Both the position numbers and the translations under genes were made by a program. A DNA stretch of 64,000 nt from CAMPKL01 sp963805925 (lineage in GTDB: Bacteria > Acidobacteriota > Terriglobia > Bryobacterales > UBA6623): positions 248,001-312,000 of the forward strand of contig CAWDWB010000007.1 in the NCBI GenBank assembly GCA_963805925.1, in the 5' to 3' direction. How positions within the stretch are numbered: the stretch's first letter is position 1; the number at the start of each line of letters is the position of its first letter. Below the pieces are notes generated by a model that searched no databases, was not told the origin of the DNA, and saw only the letters and a program-made list of their open reading frames with translations. Shown in pieces: positions 36,089 to 44,246 of this stretch.

Positions 36089-36784
36089 TCAGAGCGCCAG
36101 TCTGTATGTGAAATACTCCCAGCCTGCCGGGTGGATGGTCTTGAGCAGTTGCTTGCGGCGAAAACCGTTCTGGCGGATCAAGCGTTTAAGATAGGGGATG
36201 TCGCCGGACGTGCCGAAATGGAGGATGATTCTGCCGTTCTTCGCTAGACACTTCTTGCTGTCTCGCAAGAACGCCTGCAACGTGGCGTAGCCTGGATCGG
36301 CTGACGCTCGCTCCCACAAGTCACGGGGCGCCGTCCAGCGGAAGGGCGGATCGAAGAGGATCAGGTCGAAGCGGCCGCTGACGTTCTCAAACAGATCGCT
36401 GCGCCGAACTTTAATACGATCGGCGACGCCGTTGCGCGCCGCGTTCCGGCGAGCACAAAGTACGGCCGCAGGATTGACGTCAACGGCCAGAACCCGGCGG
36501 GCCCGCGAAGCGGCGAGAATCGCTTGCACGCCGCTGCCGGTTCCCATGTCCAGCACGGCGTCGCTGTTGCGCACTTCTTTGAGTACCGAGGCCGCCAGTA
36601 GGTTAAACTCGGGCGGCGCGGGTTGCAGAACGTCGCGGCCGACGACCAGTGTGAGGCCGAGAAACTGTACGGAGACTTCTGACTCTCGTAGATGCTCTTG
36701 GTAGATCTTCTCCTGCCAGGCGATTCGCCGTTGGGCATCCGCGGCAGACATCATCGGCTTGTGGCGCTCGCCGTCTTGACCCAT
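36089..36784 (-). CDS. class I SAM-dependent methyltransferase (PrmC/HemK-like)
   Basis: The 232-residue protein has the Rossmann-fold methyltransferase motifs: VLDMGTGSGVQAILAAS (motif I, SAM binding), VLAVDVNPAAVLCARRNAAR (motif II), and the DPPFRW motif (FDLILFDPPFRW) that replaces the NPPY of protein N5-glutamine methyltransferases. Before motif I, VSVQFLGLTLVVGRDVLQP is typical of this sub-family. The target may be a ribosomal protein, release factor or rRNA base; it cannot be fixed by eye. I chose the ATG at 36784; an open frame upstream overlaps the S9 peptidase gene and is not expected to be coding. Confidence 0.83.
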   Translation of the reverse strand: MGQDGERHKPMMSAADAQRRIAWQEKIYQEHLRESEVSVQFLGLTLVVGRDVLQPAPPEFNLLAASVLKEVRNSDAVLDMGTGSGVQAILAASRARRVLAVDVNPAAVLCARRNAARNGVADRIKVRRSDLFENVSGRFDLILFDPPFRWTAPRDLWERASADPGYATLQAFLRDSKKCLAKNGRIILHFGTSGDIPYLKRLIRQNGFRRKQLLKTIHPAGWEYFTYRLAL

Positions 36785-36866
36785 GGCGCGATGATAGCGC
36801 TTGACGTTGTGGGCGTTGCTTTTCTGTCGCGTTCGTCGGTTGGCGCGGGTGGAGGCGGGTCTCTTC

Positions 36867-38741
36867 CTACTTGCGGAGGGAGACGATGCGGGAGGCTTCG
36901 TCTGGGGTGGGCGATTCGGCTTGGCCGCCGAGGTGGCGTTGCAGAAACTGTTCGGCTTCGGCGTAGAAGGCCATGCGGTTTTCTGGGCGCGAGAAGCCGT
37001 GGCCTTCGTCTTCGAATAAGAGGTAGTCGACTTCCTTGCCTTTGCTGCGCAGGGCTTCAACGATTTGTTCGGCTTCGGCTTGTTTGACGCGCGGGTCGTT
37101 GGCACCTTGGGCGATCAGCATGGGGATGCGGATTTCGTCGGCTTTGAATAAGGGCGAGCGCGATTCGAGGAAATCGCGTTCGGTTTCGATGTCGCCGACC
37201 TTGACGCGGAACTGACTCATCAGCGGCGCCCAATACGGCGGGATCGATTCGATCAAAGTGCAGATGTTCGACGGTCCGACGATGTCGATGGCACAACAAA
37301 AAACGTTGGGCGTGAAGGCGGCGCCGACGAGTGCGGCGTAGCCTCCATAGCTGCCGCCGTAGATGGCGATCTTCTTGCGATCGGCGATGCCTTCACTGAC
37401 GGCCCACTCGATGGCGTCGAGCAGATCGAAGTGCATCTTGGCTCCCCACTCGCGGTTGCCCGCGTTGAGGAACTGCTTGCCGAAGCCGGTGGATCCGCGG
37501 AAGTTCACTTGCAACACGGCGTAGCCGCGGCTGGCGAACCACTGCGCTTCGGGGTCGTAGCCCCACTCATCGCGCGCCCAGGGGCCGCCGTGTACGTTGA
37601 GGACCAAGGGCAGTGGGCCTTTCGCGTCGGCGGGCGCGGTCAAGTAAGACACGAGTTCGAGGCCGTCGCGCGCGGGGACGGTGACGGGCTTCATCGGTGC
37701 GAGTTCGTATTGCTCTAGCTCGGGGCGCGCGCTGAAAAGGAACTCCGCCTTGCGCGCGTTGCGGTCCCAGGCGTAGTAGCGCGCCGGCTGCGTATCGGAG
37801 GCGAAAGCGACGAGCCAGGTGCTGTCGGCTTTGTCGCGGCTGACGATGGAAAGCTCGCCGTCTTCGATTGCTTCGAGCGCGGCGAAGTCCGAACGGATCT
37901 CGTCGTCGAAGATCGTCCACTCAAGTTTGTGAAGTGCGAAGCCGACGGCTTGAATATGGTGTAGGTCGGGATGCGTGACGACGGGACCGACGTCGACTTG
38001 TGCGTTGTTGGCGATCGTCGTTTTGTGCTTCGTTGCTAGATCGATCTGATAAAGCTCAGTTGTGTCGTTCGCTAGGCTGTCCTCGATGTAAAGACTTTTG
38101 CCGTCGGGAGCGAAGCCGTGAGGGCCGCCGTTGTCTTCGGAACCCCAGGAGATAAAGGGCTCGAAGTCGGCGCTGGGAGTCTCGGCAACAAGCAAGTCGA
38201 AGCCGCCGTCGGCGTTGGCGGCCATCGCGCCGCGCACGCGGAAATCGTTGTCGGTGAGCCAGCCGACGTAGTGGCCGGGGTTCTCGGCTTCGAGAGTCTC
38301 TTCGCCGGTGCTCAAGCGGATGCGATGGAGGTCGAAGACTTGCGGATCGCGTCTGTTGAGGCCGACAAGAATCTCGTCGGGATGGTTGCGATCGGTGATG
38401 AGATCGCCAACGCGAGTGCCTTCAAAGGGCGTCAGGTCGCGGGTTTCCTGCGTTTTGGGGTTGACGGCGAAGACGTGCCAGTTCTCATCGCCGTCGGTGT
38501 CTTGCATGTAAAGAATCGTTTCGTTGTCGTCCGCCCAGAAGTAGGTGCGGATGCCCGTTTTGCGGTCTTTGGTGATGGCGCGATCGTCGTCTTGCCCGAT
38601 AGTCTTGACCCAGATGTTGAGCACGCCTTGGTCGGGCGCGAGATAGGAGAGACGCAATCCGTCGGGGCTCAAGCGCGGGCTTGTGCGTTCCGGGTTGCCA
38701 AATAAGACAGAGCGGGGAATCAGAGAAGAGACGGTCAGCAT
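36867..38741 (-). CDS. S9 family prolyl oligopeptidase-like peptidase
   Basis: The 624-residue protein has an N-terminal beta-propeller region (about 1-340; for example PRLSPDGLRLSYLAPDQGVL and HGFAPDGKSLYIEDS) and a C-terminal hydrolase domain. The nucleophile motif is GGSYGGYAALVG; the Asp is in AQGANDPRVKQ and the His in DEGHGFSRPENR. No signal peptide is visible, so it is probably cytoplasmic. It resembles acylaminoacyl-peptidase/dipeptidyl-peptidase types that cleave short peptides. It is transcribed away from the MerR-TPR gene, from which it is 93 bases distant. Confidence 0.92.
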   Translation of the reverse strand: MLTVSSLIPRSVLFGNPERTSPRLSPDGLRLSYLAPDQGVLNIWVKTIGQDDDRAITKDRKTGIRTYFWADDNETILYMQDTDGDENWHVFAVNPKTQETRDLTPFEGTRVGDLITDRNHPDEILVGLNRRDPQVFDLHRIRLSTGEETLEAENPGHYVGWLTDNDFRVRGAMAANADGGFDLLVAETPSADFEPFISWGSEDNGGPHGFAPDGKSLYIEDSLANDTTELYQIDLATKHKTTIANNAQVDVGPVVTHPDLHHIQAVGFALHKLEWTIFDDEIRSDFAALEAIEDGELSIVSRDKADSTWLVAFASDTQPARYYAWDRNARKAEFLFSARPELEQYELAPMKPVTVPARDGLELVSYLTAPADAKGPLPLVLNVHGGPWARDEWGYDPEAQWFASRGYAVLQVNFRGSTGFGKQFLNAGNREWGAKMHFDLLDAIEWAVSEGIADRKKIAIYGGSYGGYAALVGAAFTPNVFCCAIDIVGPSNICTLIESIPPYWAPLMSQFRVKVGDIETERDFLESRSPLFKADEIRIPMLIAQGANDPRVKQAEAEQIVEALRSKGKEVDYLLFEDEGHGFSRPENRMAFYAEAEQFLQRHLGGQAESPTPDEASRIVSLRK

Positions 38742-38797
38742 GAGCGTTCATCATAGCCAAGTTGTTCAAAACAAAAACGGTGCACGACATCTTTGTC

Positions 38798-38828
38798 TTG
38801 GTGTTTAGGCTATTCCTTAGGCTACAAT
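38798..38828 (+). promoter_or_regulatory. candidate promoter, possibly giving a leaderless MerR-TPR transcript
   Basis: TACAAT at 38823-38828 is a good -10 hexamer. TTGGTG at 38798-38803 is a weak -35 at 19-base spacing. A start site seven bases after the -10 would fall on the GTG at 38835, and no ribosome site precedes that GTG. Confidence 0.4.
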
Positions 38829-38834
38829 CGCCAC

Positions 38835-39746
38835 GTGACAGGGAAAGCGACGGAGGCATACTCTCGCTCCGACGTCGTTCGCATTCTCGGCATCGACTCC
38901 TCTCAACTCAAGCGATGGGAACGGCAAGGGCTGTACTCTCCGCTAACGAGTTTTGAGTTCACGAATCTTCGTGAGTTGCGCAACCTGAAACGGTTGTACG
39001 CCAGAGTCTCTCGGCACCGCCGAGGCGAACGCGTGGAGGGATTGTTGAGCGACATCCGCAAGCGGATGGGCGTGAGCCGTCCCCTGCTCGACGTGAACTA
39101 CATTTGGGATGCGCCAGGCGTGGTCGTGCAAGATTCCGCCGGTCGTTGGGTGCAGCCCGAGACGCAGCAACTTGTCTTCAGCTTTGGACCGTTGCCGCCG
39201 GTGCGCGCCAAGGCCGTTTCGATTCCGGTGCGGCCGGTCGACGACGAGCAGATTCGCAGGGCCGAAGAATGCTTCCAACGCGGACTGGCGTTGGAGGAAG
39301 GCGGCGGATCTCCCGAAGAAGCTGAGAAGTCCTATCGCGCGGCGGTGGAATACAATCCGCAAGCTGCCGGCGCTTGGGTGAACTTGGGAACGCTGCGCTT
39401 CCGCGACGGCGAACTCGAGACGGCCGAAGAGTATTACCGGCGTGCGCTGAGCATTTCGCACGACTACGCGCTGGCGCATTTCAATCTGGCCAACATCTGC
39501 GAAGAGACGGGCCGGCTTCGTGAAGGGCTCACGCACTACGAAGAGGCGATTCGCATTCATCCCGCGTACGCCGACGCTCACTACAACCTGGCCTTGGTTT
39601 CGGAACGAATCGGCGAGCCGATGCGTGCGGTGAAGCACTGGCAGACCTACCTGCGTCTGGATCCGAATAGCCCTTGGGCCGGAATCGCTAAGCAGCAGTT
39701 GGACTCGCTGATGCAGGTGAGGTTGGGCGGCGCGAAGCGCCCATAG
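38835..39746 (+). CDS. MerR-type HTH and TPR protein, upstream of the division cluster
   Basis: The 303-residue protein starts with a MerR-like winged helix (AYSRSDVVRILGIDSSQLKR, then WERQGLY and FTNLRELRNLKRLY). After a ~60-residue linker come about four tetratricopeptide repeats (EAEKSYRAAVEYNPQAAGAW, NLGTLRFRDGELETAEEYYR, NLANICEETGRLREGLTHYE, NLALVSERIGEPMRAVKHWQ). The combination suggests DNA binding with protein-protein contacts; the effector is unknown. I chose the GTG at 38835; a TTG at 38793 is an alternative. The gene points toward mraZ, 335 bases away, a position I associate with Acidobacteriota. A role in division gene control is inference. Confidence 0.8.
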   Translation: MTGKATEAYSRSDVVRILGIDSSQLKRWERQGLYSPLTSFEFTNLRELRNLKRLYARVSRHRRGERVEGLLSDIRKRMGVSRPLLDVNYIWDAPGVVVQDSAGRWVQPETQQLVFSFGPLPPVRAKAVSIPVRPVDDEQIRRAEECFQRGLALEEGGGSPEEAEKSYRAAVEYNPQAAGAWVNLGTLRFRDGELETAEEYYRRALSISHDYALAHFNLANICEETGRLREGLTHYEEAIRIHPAYADAHYNLALVSERIGEPMRAVKHWQTYLRLDPNSPWAGIAKQQLDSLMQVRLGGAKRP

Positions 39747-40029
39747 ACCCATTTTGCGGCCTCTGAACCTTTCCTGATAACAATTTGCGGTCAATCTGGG
39801 GCCGAAAAGTGGTCCCTCGGTGCGCCGGAAGACACCCTGCTGGGTGGTCTCTATCTCCAAAATGGCTGCGTAGCCGCTACCGAACAACCATAAATAGTAC
39901 TCGCAAGTCGCTGTAGGCACAAGATATAGCGCCCTTCCATTAATTGTATTGTCGGCTTGAAAAGGCCTTGACATGCCGCGGCCATTCAAAGAAGCTATAG
40001 GGACTGCAGTGGCCGAAAGTGGAGTATTT
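39747..40029. other. intergenic between MerR-TPR and mraZ
   Basis: This AT-richer stretch has no supported gene. A TTGACA at 39968 has no good -10 at 17-base spacing. The minus strand is open across part of it and reads like a fragment (NGRALYLVPTATCEYYLWLF), without a stop of its own. It should contain the dcw promoter. Confidence 0.4.
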
Positions 40030-40055
40030 CGGGTGGTAGTGGGGCACCGGGTGGT
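40030..40055 (+). promoter_or_regulatory. putative MraZ operator (three G-rich repeats)
   Basis: CGGGTGGT occurs at 40030-40037 and 40048-40055, with GTGGGG (40039-40044) midway. This makes three G-rich units about nine bases apart, 26 bases before mraZ. Known MraZ operators in E. coli are three TGGG-type repeats with ~10-base spacing, in the mraZ promoter. Operator function here is inference. Confidence 0.5.
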
Positions 40056-40081
40056 CCCAAGGACGGTTTTCGACGCAAAAA

Positions 40082-40540
40082 ATGTTTCGCGCAGTTCAAC
40101 AAGGGAGTGTGGATGACAAGTTTCGGCTCAAGATGCCGGCTCTCGTCCGCAATTCGCTGCTCGCGAAGTACGAAAACCCGGGAGTGTTCATCACCAGCCT
40201 CAGCGGAGAGGATGTTCGCGTCTATCCGGTCAGCGAGTGGGAAGCCGTCGAGCGACGACTGTCGCAGCCGAGCGAGAACGCCGCGCCGATGGACGGCGAC
40301 ATCAAGACAAAGATTTTGCTCCGAGCGAATCATTATGGAGCAGACGGTGCCTTGGACAACCAAGGACGCATCCTCATTCCGGCTTCTTTGCGGGAGGAAG
40401 CCGGAATGAGGGGCGAGGTTCATCTGCAGTGGTCACGCAACCACATTCTCGTACTAAGCGCTGACGCTTATCGTACACGAATGGACGGCGCGAAGCTGAA
40501 CAAAGATGAGCTCGCTCTTGCGGCCAATTGGGGAATCTGA
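40082..40540 (+). CDS. mraZ: division/cell-wall operon regulator MraZ
   Basis: MraZ is a DNA-binding protein that represses its own dcw operon by binding repeated G-rich boxes upstream. The 152-residue product has two AbrB-like repeats: the first with DDKFRLKMPALVRN, the second with DNQGRILIPASLREEA. Length is normal (about 145-155). An AAGGACGG ribosome site lies before the ATG at 40082. It is the first gene of the cluster. Confidence 0.95.
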   Translation: MFRAVQQGSVDDKFRLKMPALVRNSLLAKYENPGVFITSLSGEDVRVYPVSEWEAVERRLSQPSENAAPMDGDIKTKILLRANHYGADGALDNQGRILIPASLREEAGMRGEVHLQWSRNHILVLSADAYRTRMDGAKLNKDELALAANWGI

Positions 40541-40564
40541 GTTTGAGGATATGAGGCGAGACGC

Positions 40565-41431
40565 TTGGCGCACTACCCCGTCCTCTTAGAAGAAGTAGAG
40601 CAGTACCTGGAGATTGAGCCCGACGGAACTTACGTTGACTGCACTCTTGGCGCTGCCGGCTACGCGGAACGGATTTTAGAACGCCTGACGACAGGCCGGT
40701 TGATCGCGATCGATCGAGACGAGACGGCTATCGAGGCGGCGAAAGAGAAGCTAGAGCGGTTTGAAGACAAAGTGACCTTCTACCACGGCAGTTTTGGAGA
40801 GATTGAGCAGGCTGCGGGGCCAGACGCTCAACTTGCCGGGATAGTGGCGGACTTGGGTTTCTCTCGCACGCAGATCGATGACGCTGGGCGAGGTTTTAGT
40901 TTTCAGTCCGAGGGGCCTCTGGACATGCGGTTTGACCGCCGTCAAGAGTTAACCGCCGCGGACATTGTCAATCACTACGACGAGAAGCGGATCGCTGACC
41001 TGCTCTATGAGCTGGGCGGCGAGAGGAGGAGTAGAAGAGTCGCTGGAGCCATTGTCCGAGGACGGCCGATCTATGACTCCGCCCGACTGGCGGGGATCGT
41101 GGCGAAGGCCGTCCCTCGGTCGCCTGGGATGAAGATTCATCCGGCTACGAGGACTTTTCAGGCTCTGCGGATCGCGGTGAACGACGAGTTGGGACAGCTC
41201 GACCAGTTATTGAAAATTGCACCGCCGCTTCTTAAGCCCAGCGGGCGCATGGTGGTGGTGAGCTTTCACAGTTTGGAGGACGGCCGGGTGAAGCGGGCGT
41301 TCCAGGAGTGGGCCCGCTCGGAAGAATACGAGCGTATTACGCGCCGTGCGGTGCGGCCCACCGAAGAAGAGATTCGGCAGAATGCGGCGAGTCGAAGCGC
41401 GAAGCTGCGTGTATTGGCGAGGACGAGGTAG
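40565..41431 (+). CDS. rsmH: 16S rRNA (cytosine-1402-N4)-methyltransferase RsmH
   Basis: RsmH (MraW) methylates N4 of C1402 in 16S rRNA. The 288-residue product has YPVLLEEV, the SAM motif VDCTLGAAGYAERIL, DLGFSRTQIDDAGRGFSF, PLDMRFDRR, and the family ending in ARTR. The internal SFHSLEDGRVKRAF motif is diagnostic. The start is TTG at 40565, 24 bases after mraZ, with a weak GAGGCGA site. Confidence 0.95.
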   Translation: MAHYPVLLEEVEQYLEIEPDGTYVDCTLGAAGYAERILERLTTGRLIAIDRDETAIEAAKEKLERFEDKVTFYHGSFGEIEQAAGPDAQLAGIVADLGFSRTQIDDAGRGFSFQSEGPLDMRFDRRQELTAADIVNHYDEKRIADLLYELGGERRSRRVAGAIVRGRPIYDSARLAGIVAKAVPRSPGMKIHPATRTFQALRIAVNDELGQLDQLLKIAPPLLKPSGRMVVVSFHSLEDGRVKRAFQEWARSEEYERITRRAVRPTEEEIRQNAASRSAKLRVLARTR

Positions 41432-41434
41432 GCG

Positions 41435-42070
41435 ATGGCACAGGCAGCGGCGATTCGATGGGAAGAGTTAGAGCGAGAGCAAGCCGCTAAGGAATTGAGT
41501 TGCGTTGTCGAGGAGAAGCGACAAGGCAGACCGGGACAACCTAGCGCGTGGTGGTTGGACGATCGAGAGCGGGGTTTCGTCTATGACGGAGTCCGTTGCG
41601 GTCGCGCCCTACGTGCAGGGTTGTCCCGGAGGTCTGCTTTTGGTCAGCCCTTGCCCATGGAAGAACTAGGTCTGTACGTCAAGAGCGTCGATAACGCCGG
41701 AGTTCGGCGGCGGTCGGCGCCTGAGGGAAAGAAGTACTGGAGCCGCATGGTCGGCGTCAGCAGTCTGCTACTTGTGTTGCTGGCGTTTGGCTACGGGCCC
41801 AGAGCCTGGCTGCGGCAGTCGGGTTACCGCATCGCCGAGATGAACGAGAAGCGCCAGGCTCTGGTGGAGAACCAAGACCACTTGAGAGTCCGGCACGCAC
41901 GGTTGAGTGGGCTGGACCGCGTTGGCGAGTTGGCCGCTCAGCAGGGCTTGATTGCTCCAGCGGTCGAGAACTACACGTGGCAGAAAGGAATTTCGGCTGA
42001 GCCGAGTCAGAAGGAAGTCGCGAGTGCTTACGGTGCGGCCCAGGCGCCCAGCAGTGCGATTCTTGACTGA
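41435..42070 (+). CDS. ftsL: FtsL-like division protein with long N-terminal extension
   Basis: The 211-residue product has one membrane helix at about 107-123 (VGVSSLLLVLLAFGYGP), followed by a coiled-coil-like segment (IAEMNEKRQALVENQDHLRV) and a helix ending in LAAQQGLIAP. This arrangement, the position between rsmH and ftsI, and weak sequence conservation are typical of FtsL, part of the FtsQLB divisome complex. The ~100-residue cytoplasmic N-terminus is unusually long; most FtsL proteins are about 90-120 residues in total. It follows rsmH by three bases. Confidence 0.75.
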   Translation: MAQAAAIRWEELEREQAAKELSCVVEEKRQGRPGQPSAWWLDDRERGFVYDGVRCGRALRAGLSRRSAFGQPLPMEELGLYVKSVDNAGVRRRSAPEGKKYWSRMVGVSSLLLVLLAFGYGPRAWLRQSGYRIAEMNEKRQALVENQDHLRVRHARLSGLDRVGELAAQQGLIAPAVENYTWQKGISAEPSQKEVASAYGAAQAPSSAILD

Positions 42071-42122
42071 GTATTTTGAGTTTGCGAACTGAGGCAGCAC
42101 GCGCTCCGGGGGCGCCGGGACA

Positions 42123-44246
42123 ATGCGATGGGGAGTCCAGTCTGAGGAGCACAACGCGGCGACGGCCGCAAAGAAGCCCTCAGTTCGCTTTTTTCTTCGC
42201 AGCCGATTCGTTCGGCTGTTCTTTATCGGCGCCGTCGGGACCCTTTGGTTCGGCGGCGTCGTCTTCCGCCTTTGGGATCTTCAGGTTCGCCAGAACGACT
42301 CGTTCGCCAGCCGGGCGGAACGGCAACAGCAAGGCGAGTTCGCGATACGGGCGCCGCGCGGCAAGATCTTCGACCGACACGGCGTTGAGCTAGCGCTGAG
42401 CACGCCCGCCGCTTCAATCGGCGTCATACCGAAACGCGTGTCCAACCCCGAGTTGATGGCTACGATGCTGGCCCCCATCCTGGAGGAGCCGGTAAGCGCG
42501 ATTGAAGAGAAGCTGACCGCCAAGAAGTTCCAGTGGCTGCGGCGTCTCGCCGATCCGGGAGTCACACAGCGGCTCCGGGACCTTGACATGCCGGCGCTTC
42601 AGTTCGAGCAAGAATCGAAACGCTACTATCCGAAGGGCTCGCTGGCGGCGCACTTGTTGGGTTTCGTCAATATCGATCATCAAGGCCGCGCTGGCCTGGA
42701 ACTGCTTTACGGCGACCAACTCGCGGGAAAAGACGGCGAAAGCATCGTCCAGGTCGACGCCTTGCAGCAGAGCTACAAAACGACCATCGCCGAACCGCCA
42801 GTGCCGGGTGAAAGCCTCTATCTGACGATTGACGAAACGATTCAATCGATCGCCGAGAAGCGTCTGGCCCAGGCGATCAAGGAGACCGGGGCCCGCAAGG
42901 GCACGGTGATCGTTTCTGACCCGAGTACCGGCGACGTCTTGGCCATGGCCAGTTGGCCTCCCTTCGATCCGAACACGCGTGAGGGTTCGGATTGGAACTA
43001 CGGAATCCGTGAGCGCTACGAACCGGGCTCGACGTTCAAGATCGTCACTGTGTCGGCCGCCCTAGAAGCGGGCATCACCACTCCGGACGAGATGATCGAT
43101 TGCGGGCACGGCTCGATTCTGGTCGGTCGCCGCCGTATTCACGACCACAAGGCGTACGACACGCTCTCTGTCGCGGACGTCTTAGCGAACTCCAGCAACG
43201 TCGGCGCGATCAGGTTGGGCTTGCGCTTGGGAGCGCCCAGGTTCCGGGCGTTCGTGACCGAGGCCTTTCACTTTGGCGAGCCGACGGGGATTGAGTTGCC
43301 GCGCGAAGACGGAGGCGTGGTGCATCCGCTGAGTTCCTGGCGAGACGGCTCGGTGGCATCGGTTTCGATGGGTCATGAGCTAACGGTAACGCCGCTGCAG
43401 ATGGTGCGGGCGATGAGCGTCATCGCTAACGGCGGCTATCTGGTACGACCGCGGTTAGTGGACGCCATCGGATCTGAGGGCAATAAGAGAGTTCTTGAGC
43501 GACCGGCCCGAGAGCAGGTACTCAGCGCGACGACGGCGGCGCAGATGCGAGCGATGCTGGAGCGCACGATCGATAACGGAACAGGCCGTTTGGCGCAGGC
43601 GCCCGGCTACCGAACAGGCGGCAAAACCGGCACGGCACAGCTAATCGACAAAGAAACAGGCCGCTACTCCCACAAAGAGTACGTTGCGAGTTTTCTGGGC
43701 CTGGCGCCGATCAACGATCCGAAGATCGTCGTGCTGGTTGTGCTCGAAAACCCCCAGGGCGAGTACTACGGAGGGCAAGTCGCGGCCCCGGTTTTCCGCG
43801 ATGTCACCGCTCAGGCGCTGAGACTGCTGAACGTTCAGCCCGACCAACCGGTTCGGCCGACGCCCAGGAAAAAGTCTATCCCGGCGGACATGCTGGCGGA
43901 CTTTGTGGAAATGGCGCCTGAGGATACCGGGAGACTTCCTGCGGCCGCGGACGGTTCCATCTTGGTGGCGCGCTCGGCTCCGCCGCCATCCAATGAAGCG
44001 CTCGTGACGCCGCAAGCCGCCGCGCCCAAGGCGCTGCGACTGACCGATCTGACGGCTCCGGACCTGAAAGGACTGACCCTGCGAGAAGCGCTTGCCAAAG
44101 CGTCGAGCTTGGGCCTGCAGGTGGATTCGCAAGGCGCCGGTGTGGTGGTGCGGCAAAGTCCGGCCGCGGGCACGCCGATGGAAGAAGGCGGTCAGATACG
44201 ACTTGAGATGGGCCGGCTTGTGGCCGGGGCGGGAAGCGGAAGATGA
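42123..44246 (+). CDS. ftsI: septal peptidoglycan transpeptidase FtsI with PASTA domain
   Basis: The 707-residue class B penicillin-binding protein has a membrane anchor (LFFIGAVGTLWFGGVVF, about 30-47), the dimer/pedestal domain, and the transpeptidase domain with Ser303 in STFK (303-306), SSN at 357-359 and KTGT at 501-504. The C-terminal ~70 residues after a Pro/Ala linker form one PASTA-type domain (PDLKGLTLREALAKASSLGL), which is usual in SpoVD/FtsI types of several phyla. It cross-links septal peptidoglycan with FtsW. It ends in an ATGA overlap with murE. Confidence 0.93.
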   Translation: MRWGVQSEEHNAATAAKKPSVRFFLRSRFVRLFFIGAVGTLWFGGVVFRLWDLQVRQNDSFASRAERQQQGEFAIRAPRGKIFDRHGVELALSTPAASIGVIPKRVSNPELMATMLAPILEEPVSAIEEKLTAKKFQWLRRLADPGVTQRLRDLDMPALQFEQESKRYYPKGSLAAHLLGFVNIDHQGRAGLELLYGDQLAGKDGESIVQVDALQQSYKTTIAEPPVPGESLYLTIDETIQSIAEKRLAQAIKETGARKGTVIVSDPSTGDVLAMASWPPFDPNTREGSDWNYGIRERYEPGSTFKIVTVSAALEAGITTPDEMIDCGHGSILVGRRRIHDHKAYDTLSVADVLANSSNVGAIRLGLRLGAPRFRAFVTEAFHFGEPTGIELPREDGGVVHPLSSWRDGSVASVSMGHELTVTPLQMVRAMSVIANGGYLVRPRLVDAIGSEGNKRVLERPAREQVLSATTAAQMRAMLERTIDNGTGRLAQAPGYRTGGKTGTAQLIDKETGRYSHKEYVASFLGLAPINDPKIVVLVVLENPQGEYYGGQVAAPVFRDVTAQALRLLNVQPDQPVRPTPRKKSIPADMLADFVEMAPEDTGRLPAAADGSILVARSAPPPSNEALVTPQAAAPKALRLTDLTAPDLKGLTLREALAKASSLGLQVDSQGAGVVVRQSPAAGTPMEEGGQIRLEMGRLVAGAGSGR

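Noticed and set aside
39968..40001. TTGACA with CTATAG as a promoter for mraZ
   Set aside because: Spacing is about 21-22 bases and the hexamer at 17 bases is poor.
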